Shown here in pieces: positions 6,316 through 13,219 of a DNA stretch of 16,691 nucleotides. The DNA is from Flavobacteriaceae bacterium (lineage in GTDB: Bacteria > Bacteroidota > Bacteroidia > Flavobacteriales > Flavobacteriaceae): assembly GCA_029245825.1 (NCBI GenBank), contig JAQWON010000068.1:1-16691 (forward strand), in the 5' to 3' direction. Every line of letters begins with the position of its first letter. The stretch's first letter is position 1. The position numbers were made by a program, and so were the translations under genes. Below the pieces are notes generated by a model. The model was given only the letters and a program-made list of their open reading frames with translations, searched no databases and was not told the origin of the DNA.

Positions 6316-6321
6316 TTGGCA

Positions 6322-6329
6322 CAAATTTA
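6322..6329 (-). promoter_or_regulatory. Possible -7 element of the GIN-domain gene
   Basis: On the minus strand TAAATTTG fits TAnnTTTG. It lies 6 bases before the ATG, so the transcript would be nearly leaderless. No TTTG is found at the proper distance upstream, so support is weak. Confidence 0.25.
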
Positions 6330-6369
6330 AAAACTATTTCATTAAATTTATCTAAACTATAAAACAATA

Positions 6370-7725
6370 ATGATTATGGGTAAATTAGTTTATTTAATAC
6401 TATTATTTTTTTTCTTTCCATCTTTTAATTCTAATTTGATAGGACAACAGACAGAAAATTTTTATGCAATAATTGCGGCTGTTTCTGAAGATAGAATAAA
6501 AGAAGATATTACTAAATTGGCTGGTTTTGGTACAAGACATACTCTTAGTGATACTATTTCAAAAAAAAGAGGAATTGGTGCAGCAAGGAGATGGATTTTC
6601 AGTGAATTTCAAAAAATAGCAAAATCCTGTGAGGGATGTATAGAAGTTTCTTATCAAAAAAACTTTCATCAACCAGATGGAAGACGTATTGTAAAACCGG
6701 TATGGATTAATAATGTTATAGCTATTCAGAAAGGATATAAATATCCAAATCGATACATAATAATGAGTGGAGATATAGATTCTAGAATCTCTGATCCCTT
6801 AAATTACACAGATGATTCTCCTGGAGCAAACGATAATGCTAGTGGAATGGCTGGAACAATTGAAGCTGCAAGAATACTTTCCAAATATCGTTTTGAAAAC
6901 AGTATCATTTATGCCGGTCTATCTGGAGAGGAGCAGGGACTTTATGGAGGAGCAGGCCTTGCAAGACATGCCTTAGAAAGTCAATGGGAAATAATAGGCG
7001 TTTTAAATAATGATATGATTGGAAACATTAGTGGAGTTGATAAGGTAATTGATAATAGAACATTCAGGATTTTTTCAGAACCAACACCAGCTAATGAATC
7101 AGAAATTAATAGGAAAAATCGTCGTTTTTATGGAGGAGAGATAGACGGAATTTCAAGACAATTAGCTAGATATATACACAAAACAGTGGAAACCTATATG
7201 CCTAGAATGAATCCAAAAATGATCTATAGATTAGACCGATTTGGAAGAGGTGGGCATCACAGACCATTCAATGATCTTGGATTCGCTGGCGTTAGAATTA
7301 TGGAAGCTCATGAAAACTATAATCAACAACATCAGGATATTCGAATTGAAGAAGGTATTGCCTATGGTGATGTCATTGAAGCAGTAAACTTTGCTTATGC
7401 AAAAAAATTAACTGCAGTTAATGCGATTAATCTTGCTTCATTAGCATGGGGACCCCCAATGATAAGAGGGCTTTCTATTGGCGGTGTAGTAGAACCATCT
7501 GTTAAATTTAAGTGGACTAAAATTGATGATGATAGTATTGCTGGTTATAAAATATATTGGCGAGACACTACATCTCCTACATGGGATCACAGTAGATTTG
7601 TTGGTAATGTTGATCAGTTTACACTGGAAGGGATAGTTATTGATAATTATTTTTTTGGTATATCCACGGTTGGGAAAAATGGGATAGAGAGCCTTGTCGT
7701 ATTTCCTAATAAAGTGATTCGTTAG
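6370..7725 (+). CDS. Secreted M28 family metallopeptidase with C-terminal fibronectin-III-like domain
   Basis: A 451-residue protein (ATG 6370 or the third codon, 6376). A phenylalanine-rich signal peptide ends near IGQQ (about 25). The M28 zinc-peptidase domain covers about 35-345. Recognisable metal and catalytic sites are Asp155 in GANDNASG, Glu187-Glu188 in SGEEQG, Asp215 in NNDMIGN and His296/297 in GGHHRPF. The expected H-x-D of the first metal motif reads D135-I-D137-S, so the usual histidine is an aspartate. Cys87 and Cys90 may form a disulfide. The last 85 residues (IAGYKIYWRDT, NYFFGISTVGKNG) form a fibronectin-type-III-like beta domain, common behind secreted M28 enzymes. Relatives are aminopeptidases or carboxypeptidases outside the cytoplasm. 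It stands alone, divergent from the GIN gene by 54 bases. Confidence 0.88.
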   Translation: MIMGKLVYLILLFFFFPSFNSNLIGQQTENFYAIIAAVSEDRIKEDITKLAGFGTRHTLSDTISKKRGIGAARRWIFSEFQKIAKSCEGCIEVSYQKNFHQPDGRRIVKPVWINNVIAIQKGYKYPNRYIIMSGDIDSRISDPLNYTDDSPGANDNASGMAGTIEAARILSKYRFENSIIYAGLSGEEQGLYGGAGLARHALESQWEIIGVLNNDMIGNISGVDKVIDNRTFRIFSEPTPANESEINRKNRRFYGGEIDGISRQLARYIHKTVETYMPRMNPKMIYRLDRFGRGGHHRPFNDLGFAGVRIMEAHENYNQQHQDIRIEEGIAYGDVIEAVNFAYAKKLTAVNAINLASLAWGPPMIRGLSIGGVVEPSVKFKWTKIDDDSIAGYKIYWRDTTSPTWDHSRFVGNVDQFTLEGIVIDNYFFGISTVGKNGIESLVVFPNKVIR

Positions 7726-7870
7726 CTATTCCTGCTTATAAATAGATTTAAAAAAACAATCATTTAATATGAGTTAAACACAAATCAATTAATCTCCTAA
7801 TAAAAAATACAGTTCGTATATATTTTTTTTTATCTTAGACAATTGAATTTTTGAACATAAAGTAATTAAA

Positions 7871-8635
7871 ATGAAAAAATTATTATATATGCTTTTCTTG
7901 ACTGGATTTTTAACAGCCAGTCAGATGTCTTATGCGATTTCGAACGAAGTTATTGTTGAAACCGAAGACTCAGCGGTTTTGATTCAAGATGATGTTACGG
8001 CTGAGGCTTCATTTACTCAGGAATTGAAAACTAGATTTATTGAAGGAGGCCCTAGTTTTATGGGTATAGTTTTAATCTGTCTAATTTTAGGCCTAGCAAT
8101 TGCTATAGAAAGAATAATATATTTAAATCTAGCGACTACAAATACACAAAAATTAACCTCTAGTGTTGAAGAAGCTATTAAATCTGGGGGTGTTGATGCA
8201 GCTAAAGAAGTTTGCAGAAATACCAAGGGACCTGTAGCCTCTATTTTTTATCAAGGTCTTGATCGAATAAACGAAGGTGTTGAAAGCGCTGAGAAAGCCG
8301 TTGTTGCATACGGAGGTGTTCAAATGGGACAGCTTGAAAAGAATGTTTCTTGGATTTCTTTATTTATAGCACTTGCCCCAATGCTTGGCTTTATGGGTAC
8401 TGTTATTGGTATGATTACAGCTTTCGATAAAATTGAAGCAGCGGGCGACATGCAGCCATCTCTTGTAGCTGGTGGAATAAAGGTAGCACTTTTGACTACT
8501 GTTTTTGGATTGATTGTTGCAATAATTCTTCAAGTCTTTTATAATTATATTGTTGCTAAAATTGACAGTATCGTCAATGATATGGAGGATGCTTCCATCA
8601 ATTTGATCGATATACTTGTAGTGTATAAGAAATAA
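7871..8635 (+). CDS. exbB: MotA/TolQ/ExbB proton channel family protein
   Basis: A 254-residue protein. Residues 1-22 look like a signal sequence (MKKLLYMLFLTGFLTA...SYA), as in many flavobacterial ExbB proteins. Three membrane segments follow, near 62-85, 160-184 and 205-228. The motif APMLGFMGTVIGMI (169-182) and ALLTTVFGLIVAI (206-218) are the family's pore-lining helices, with the conserved threonines. With ExbD it forms an inner-membrane motor that turns proton flow into force on periplasmic or outer-membrane partners, such as TonB for nutrient uptake or Tol for envelope constriction; which one cannot be told. First gene of four (next gaps 16, 7 and 8 bases), so a single operon. The 145-base spacer before it holds no obvious gene or exact promoter. 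Confidence 0.92.
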   Translation: MKKLLYMLFLTGFLTASQMSYAISNEVIVETEDSAVLIQDDVTAEASFTQELKTRFIEGGPSFMGIVLICLILGLAIAIERIIYLNLATTNTQKLTSSVEEAIKSGGVDAAKEVCRNTKGPVASIFYQGLDRINEGVESAEKAVVAYGGVQMGQLEKNVSWISLFIALAPMLGFMGTVIGMITAFDKIEAAGDMQPSLVAGGIKVALLTTVFGLIVAIILQVFYNYIVAKIDSIVNDMEDASINLIDILVVYKK

Positions 8636-8651
8636 TTAATTTTAATTGATA

Positions 8652-9101
8652 ATGAAATTTCAAAACATAGTTAATATAATTAGCGCTCTTCTTGGTATCG
8701 TGGGTGTTATATTCCTTTTAAGAATTATGGGAACCGGAGATGAACAAATAGAAATAGATGCATCTCAGGGTAATTACAGCTTGGTAACTCCAATTATTGA
8801 GCTTGCTAGAATTGTCCTTTTTCTCACAATTTCTGCAACGCTTATTTTTTCTCTTAGAGGATTATTTTCAAATAAAGAAAAACTAAAAAAAGCTTCTATA
8901 TCTATAGGATTTTTCCTTCTTGTCATTTTTATTTCATATATGGCATCTACTGGTGTTGAGACACCAATGAAGGATGGTAAAGTTTTATCAGAAAATGGTT
9001 CCAGATGGGTTGGCACAGGAATACTTGTGTTCTATATTTTATTTATTATTGCAATTGGATTAATGTTTCTCTCTGGATTGAGAAAAATGCTAAAAAAATA
9101 A
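8652..9101 (+). CDS. Four-helix membrane protein of the exbB-exbD cluster
   Basis: The start chosen is ATG 8652 (MKFQNIVNII); a TTG two codons earlier is unlikely. It has 149 residues with four predicted membrane helices, near 6-24, 46-66, 79-97 and 121-141 of this start. A short loop after helix 1 (GTGDEQIEIDASQ) and one after helix 3 (TGVETPMKDGKVLSENGSRWVG) probably face the periplasm, with basic loops (SNKEKLKK, RKMLKK) inside. No named family recognised. A protein of this shape between exbB and exbD is a recurring feature of Bacteroidota clusters, from my knowledge of the group, and suggests an accessory subunit of the motor. Spacing is 16 bases behind exbB and 7 before exbD. Confidence 0.8.
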   Translation: MKFQNIVNIISALLGIVGVIFLLRIMGTGDEQIEIDASQGNYSLVTPIIELARIVLFLTISATLIFSLRGLFSNKEKLKKASISIGFFLLVIFISYMASTGVETPMKDGKVLSENGSRWVGTGILVFYILFIIAIGLMFLSGLRKMLKK

Positions 9102-9108
9102 TTGTTAA

Positions 9109-9726
9109 ATGAGAAGATCATCACCTGAAGTAAATGCAGGATCAATGGCAGATATTGCTTTTTTGTTATTGATTTTCTTTTTGGTTACAACAACAATAGA
9201 AACAGACAGTGGTATTAACAGGAAATTACCACCAGTGGAAGAGTTAGAAGATCCGCCGATAATTAAGCAAAAGAATATATTTACAGTAGTTGTTAATAAG
9301 TATAACCAGTTATTGGTTGAGGAGGAGCTATCAGAGATTGAAAATTTAAGGTCATTAGCTGTAAAGTTTTTGGATAATGGGGGAGGAAATGGTGATGATG
9401 CTTGTGATTATTGCCAGGGTGATGCGGATCTTAGATCCTCTGATAATCCGCAAAAAGCAATTATATCACTGAAAAATGATAGAGAAACTTCCTACAGGGT
9501 TTATATATCTGTACAAAATGAATTGGTTGCTGCATACAATGAATTAAGAAACAGAGAATATCTTAGATTAAATCCTTTAGATGGCATGGATTTTATTGAA
9601 GCTAATAGAAGATTTTCTGATCCTAGAACTAATCCTGAAGAAAAAGAAAGACTAAGGCCTAAATTAAGGGTTGTTAAAGATATGTTCCCTCAAAAGTTGT
9701 CTGAGGCTGAGCCTAGTAAAAAGTAA
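9109..9726 (+). CDS. exbD: ExbD/TolR family protein, long form with a CxxC loop
   Basis: A 205-residue protein, longer than the usual 130-150. A short cytoplasmic tail (MRRSSPEVNAGS) precedes one membrane helix at about 14-30 that carries the essential proton-carrying Asp15 (SMADIAFLLLIFF). The periplasmic part has an opening strand region typical of ExbD (NIFTVVVNKYNQLLV). It then has an insertion at about 90-112, rich in glycine and acidic residues and holding Cys99-x-x-Cys102 (CDYC). A helical C-terminal stretch of charged residues ends it. It would pair with the ExbB at 7871 and the second ExbD 8 bases downstream. Family call secure; the cysteine pair is possibly a disulfide or metal site. 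Confidence 0.9.
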   Translation: MRRSSPEVNAGSMADIAFLLLIFFLVTTTIETDSGINRKLPPVEELEDPPIIKQKNIFTVVVNKYNQLLVEEELSEIENLRSLAVKFLDNGGGNGDDACDYCQGDADLRSSDNPQKAIISLKNDRETSYRVYISVQNELVAAYNELRNREYLRLNPLDGMDFIEANRRFSDPRTNPEEKERLRPKLRVVKDMFPQKLSEAEPSKK

Positions 9727-9734
9727 TTTTATAT

Positions 9735-10217
9735 ATGTCAAAATTTAAAAAGAAAAAAACCGGAGATTTACCTGCAATTTCAACTGCTTCATTACCTGAT
9801 ATTGTTTTCATGTTGTTGTTTTTTTTCATGGTTGCTACCGTAATGAGAGATAGTACTTTAATGGTAAAAAATGTTTTACCAGCGGCAGACCAGGTTCAAA
9901 AACTTGATAAAAAAGACCGAGTAATGTACATATATGCGGGAAAGCCTTCTAGTAGATATTCTGACAAGTATGGAACTCAAGCTAGAATACAATTAAATGA
10001 TAAGTTTTCTACCGTAAGTGAGATAGGAGCTTTTGTTCTTGCAGAGAGAGCTTCCAAAAGGCAAGAATTACAAAATGTTTTAACTACTGCATTAAAGGTA
10101 GATGGTGATACAAAGATGGGATTGATAACTGACATTAAACAGGAGCTTAGAAAGGTTAATGCCTTGAAAATTAATTATACTACAAGAATTGGTGATTATT
10201 CAAAAAATATTGAATAA
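9735..10217 (+). CDS. exbD: Second ExbD/TolR family protein
   Basis: A 160-residue protein. Basic tail MSKFKKKK, then one membrane helix at about 20-38 with the proton-carrying Asp22 (SLPDIVFMLLFFFMV). The periplasmic domain is small, with VMYIYAGKP as the first strand, then DKFSTVSEIGAFV and a C-terminal helix region. Sequence differs strongly from the first ExbD, so these are old paralogues and not a recent duplication. Together they could form a mixed ExbD pair inside an ExbB ring; that is inference. Last gene of its operon, ending 10 bases before the stop of rpoN on the other strand. No hairpin terminator is seen in that gap. Confidence 0.9.
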   Translation: MSKFKKKKTGDLPAISTASLPDIVFMLLFFFMVATVMRDSTLMVKNVLPAADQVQKLDKKDRVMYIYAGKPSSRYSDKYGTQARIQLNDKFSTVSEIGAFVLAERASKRQELQNVLTTALKVDGDTKMGLITDIKQELRKVNALKINYTTRIGDYSKNIE

Positions 10218-10227
10218 ATCAATTTAC

Positions 10228-11682
10228 CTAAAGTTTTTTTCTTAATCTAGCAACTGGAAATCCAAGTTGTTCACGATACTTTGCAATTGTTCTTCTGGCT
10301 ACATTATATCCTTTTTCTTTCAATAGTTCGGATAATAATTTATCAGTCAAAGGTTTATTTTTATCTTCATCAGAAATTATTGATTCAAGAGTTTTTTTTA
10401 TTTCAATAGTTGAAACATCTTCTCCTTCAATATTTTTCATTCCTTCTGAAAAGAAATCCTTTAGTAGTTTGACACCATAAGGGGTATCAATATATTTACT
10501 ATTAGCAACTCTAGAAATTGTTGAAATATCCATTTTTATCTTTTCGGCTATATCTTTTAAAACCATAGGTTTTAATTTATGTTCATCACCTGATAAAAAA
10601 TATTCTCGTTGATATTCAACAATAGCATTTATTGTTAAATATAGAGTTTGATATCTCTGTGCTACAGCATCTATAAACCATTTTGCAGCATCAAGTTTCT
10701 GTTTAATAAATAAGATTGCTTCTTTCTGAGATTTAGTCTTATTAGGATCTTCTACATATCCTGAAAGCATTTCTTTATAATTATTTGATATTCTTAACTC
10801 AGGGGAATTTCTTTTATTTAAACTTACCTTAAGATCTCCATCTTCTATTTTAAGAATAAAATCAGGAGTTATATGTGTGTTTTGAACACTTCCTGACAAG
10901 GCTCCTCCTGGTTTTGGATTTAATTTACTGACCTCATTCAGAACTAATTTGAGATCATTTTCATCTATACTAAAGCGATCTTGTAATTTTTTATAATGTT
11001 TTCTAGAAAATTCTTCAAAAGAGGTTTCAATTATGTTTTTAGCAAGAACAGAATATTTATTTTTTCTTTTTCTATTTAGCTGTAGTAACAAACATTCTTT
11101 TAAATTTCTTGCTGCAACACCTGGTGGATCTAATAACTGAATTTTAGTAATTATTTTTTTAAATTCCGATTTATCAATAATAATATTCTGGGTGAAAGCT
11201 AAGTCATCTATTATGTTATCATCTGATCTTCTTATGTATCCACTATTATCAATACTTCCAATTATGAAATCAGCTACTGGCTTTTCATTCTTGTCAAGAA
11301 TCAAATTTTGTAATTGATTTTTTAGATATTCGTGAAAGCTTATTTGATTTGAAAAAGAATTTCCAGTTTCATTTTTCAAATTACCATAGCTTGAGTTTTC
11401 TAGTTTATAATTTGGAATCTCGTCATCACTTAAATAAGGATCAATATCAAAATCTTCAGCAGATATTTCATTATCTCTCTCTTTATGGTCTGAAAATTCA
11501 TCTATATCATTGTTATTATTTTCCTCAAAATCTTCACCTGTTTCGAGAGCAGGATTTTCTCCAATCTCAGATTGGATTTTTTGCTCTAATTCTAAAGCTG
11601 AAAGCTGCACAAGCTTCATTAATTGAATTTGCTGTGGAGAAAGTTTTTGAGAAAGTTTTAACTGAAGCTTTTGTTTCAACAC
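10228..11682 (-). CDS. rpoN: RNA polymerase sigma-54 factor
   Basis: A 484-residue protein, normal for sigma-54. Region I is the glutamine- and leucine-rich N-terminus (LKQKLQLKLSQKLSPQQIQ, to about 50). Region II is a strongly acidic linker (about 50-105). The core-binding region follows, and a helix-turn-helix lies around 375-400 (DIAEKIKMDISTISRVANSK). The RpoN box ARRTIAKYRE is at 462-471, recognising the -24 GG element. The enzyme redirects RNA polymerase to -24/-12 promoters that need an AAA+ activator. There is no ATG start: GTG at 11680-11682 gives the usual MLKQ beginning, and a stop codon lies two codons upstream. It follows asnS by 54 bases, so is probably cotranscribed. Confidence 0.97.
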   Translation of the reverse strand: MLKQKLQLKLSQKLSPQQIQLMKLVQLSALELEQKIQSEIGENPALETGEDFEENNNNDIDEFSDHKERDNEISAEDFDIDPYLSDDEIPNYKLENSSYGNLKNETGNSFSNQISFHEYLKNQLQNLILDKNEKPVADFIIGSIDNSGYIRRSDDNIIDDLAFTQNIIIDKSEFKKIITKIQLLDPPGVAARNLKECLLLQLNRKRKNKYSVLAKNIIETSFEEFSRKHYKKLQDRFSIDENDLKLVLNEVSKLNPKPGGALSGSVQNTHITPDFILKIEDGDLKVSLNKRNSPELRISNNYKEMLSGYVEDPNKTKSQKEAILFIKQKLDAAKWFIDAVAQRYQTLYLTINAIVEYQREYFLSGDEHKLKPMVLKDIAEKIKMDISTISRVANSKYIDTPYGVKLLKDFFSEGMKNIEGEDVSTIEIKKTLESIISDEDKNKPLTDKLLSELLKEKGYNVARRTIAKYREQLGFPVARLRKKL

Positions 11683-11736
11683 AACTTATAATTTTTGTTT
11701 TTTAAAGTTATAAAAAAAGGTTTGGAAAATTGTAAA

Positions 11737-13170
11737 TCAAAAAGAAGCATTATGAGGTGTTCTTGGAAAAGGAATAACTTCTCTGATATTATTCATGGCA
11801 GTAGCAAATTGAACTAATCTTTCAAAACCTAGTCCAAAGCCGCTGTGAGGGGTGCTTCCAAATTTTCTTAGTTCAAGATACCACCATAATTCTTTTTTAT
11901 CTACACCAAATTCTGAAATTCTTTTCTCTAATACATCTATTCGTTCTTCACGTTGTGATCCTCCAACAATTTCTCCAATTCCAGGAAATAGAATATCCAT
12001 CGCACCAACAGTTTTACCATCATTATTTGACCTCATATAAAAGGCCTTTATTTTTGATGGATAATCATATATTATAACAGGGCTTTTAAAATATTTTTCT
12101 ACTAGGAATCTTTCATGTTCACTTTGCAAATCTAAACCCCATTCTTGAATCAAATATTCAAATTTCTTTTTTTTATTGGGTTTTGAATTTCTTAAAATAT
12201 CTATTGCCTCAGTATATGTTATTCTTTTAAATTTTTTATCTATAACAAAATTTATTTTTTCAATTAAACCCATTTCACTTCTCTCAATTTTTGACTTTTT
12301 ATTTTCCTCTTTAGTATATACATCATTTAAAAAAACAAAGTCATCAGGACAATCATTTAATGAATATTTTAGGATATATTTTAGAAATTTTTCTGCAAAA
12401 TTCATATTATCGTTCAAATCATAAAAAGCCATTTCAGGTTCTATCATCCAGAATTCAGATAAGTGTCTAGAAGTATTAGAATTTTCTGCTCTGAATGTAG
12501 GTCCAAAAGTGTAGACGTTACCTAAACCCAATGCATAAGCTTCTGCCTCAAGCTGACCAGAAACTGTCAAACTTGTTTCCTTTCCAAAAAAATCCTTTTT
12601 AAAATCTACATTTTTTTCCTTATCAAATGGAGGGTTTTTAGCATCTAAAGCGGTTACCCTAAACATTTCTCCTGCACCCTCTGCATCACTTCCAGTTATT
12701 ATAGGAGTATTAACATAAAAGAAACCTTCTTTTTGAAAAAAATCATGAATCGCAAAAGCTAGTACTGATCGAATACGCATAATACAACTTATTGTCGATG
12801 TTCTAATTCTCAAATGAGCTTTTTCTCTTAAAAATTCAAAACTGTGTTTTTTTGGTTGTATTGGATATAATTCTGGATCTGATTCACCAATAATTTTTAT
12901 TTTATCAACTAAAAGTTCAAAATCTTGTCCTTGGCCTAAACTTTTCACTAATTCACCTTCTACATTTAGGGCAGCTCCAGATGCAATTTTTTTAAGAATT
13001 TTTTCATCTGTTTTTTCAAAATCTATTACGCATTGAAGATTATGAACAGTCGAACCATCATTTAACGCAATAAATTTATTTGCTCTAAATGTTCTAACCC
13101 ATCCATTGACTTTAATTTTTTTAAAATTATTTGGGTTATTAAAAACTTCTATTAATCTTATTAATGACAT
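11737..13170 (-). CDS. asnS: Asparagine--tRNA ligase
   Basis: A 477-residue class IIb aminoacyl-tRNA synthetase that charges tRNA-Asn in the cytoplasm. The N-terminal OB-fold, which binds the anticodon, covers about 18-98 (VNGWVRTFRA). The catalytic core has motif 1 around 131-160 (MRIRSVL...VNTPIITG), motif 2 at about 223-245 (GPTFRAENSNTSRHLSEFW) and motif 3 near the end (GLGFERLV, 446-453), followed by the asparagine-type ending REVIPFPRTP. The RHLSEFWMIEPEMA stretch distinguishes it from aspartyl enzymes. Length and all motifs are normal. It sits 49 bases after the RND exporter gene and 54 bases before rpoN, an order common in flavobacteria. Confidence 0.98.
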   Translation of the reverse strand: MSLIRLIEVFNNPNNFKKIKVNGWVRTFRANKFIALNDGSTVHNLQCVIDFEKTDEKILKKIASGAALNVEGELVKSLGQGQDFELLVDKIKIIGESDPELYPIQPKKHSFEFLREKAHLRIRTSTISCIMRIRSVLAFAIHDFFQKEGFFYVNTPIITGSDAEGAGEMFRVTALDAKNPPFDKEKNVDFKKDFFGKETSLTVSGQLEAEAYALGLGNVYTFGPTFRAENSNTSRHLSEFWMIEPEMAFYDLNDNMNFAEKFLKYILKYSLNDCPDDFVFLNDVYTKEENKKSKIERSEMGLIEKINFVIDKKFKRITYTEAIDILRNSKPNKKKKFEYLIQEWGLDLQSEHERFLVEKYFKSPVIIYDYPSKIKAFYMRSNNDGKTVGAMDILFPGIGEIVGGSQREERIDVLEKRISEFGVDKKELWWYLELRKFGSTPHSGFGLGFERLVQFATAMNNIREVIPFPRTPHNASF

Positions 13171-13219
13171 TTCTATATTTTCGTTGTAAAGATAGGTTTA
13201 TTTTAATTTGTTGAAATTT

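Noticed and set aside
6317..6322. TGGCAC as the -24 half of a sigma-54 promoter
   Set aside because: No GC-containing -12 element follows at the needed distance on either reading.
6316..6324. TTG start three codons before the GIN-domain protein ATG
   Set aside because: ATG 6315 directly opens a normal signal peptide; the TTG adds nothing.
7726..7870. Spacer before exbB searched for promoter, small gene or terminator
   Set aside because: Only poly-T/poly-A tracts are seen, with no exact TAnnTTTG element, no stable hairpin and no plausible ORF.
13187..13194. TATCTTTA on the minus strand before asnS as a -7 element
   Set aside because: Last base deviates from TAnnTTTG and no TTTG lies about 20 bases upstream; asnS is more simply read from the upstream pyrH-frr-exporter transcript.
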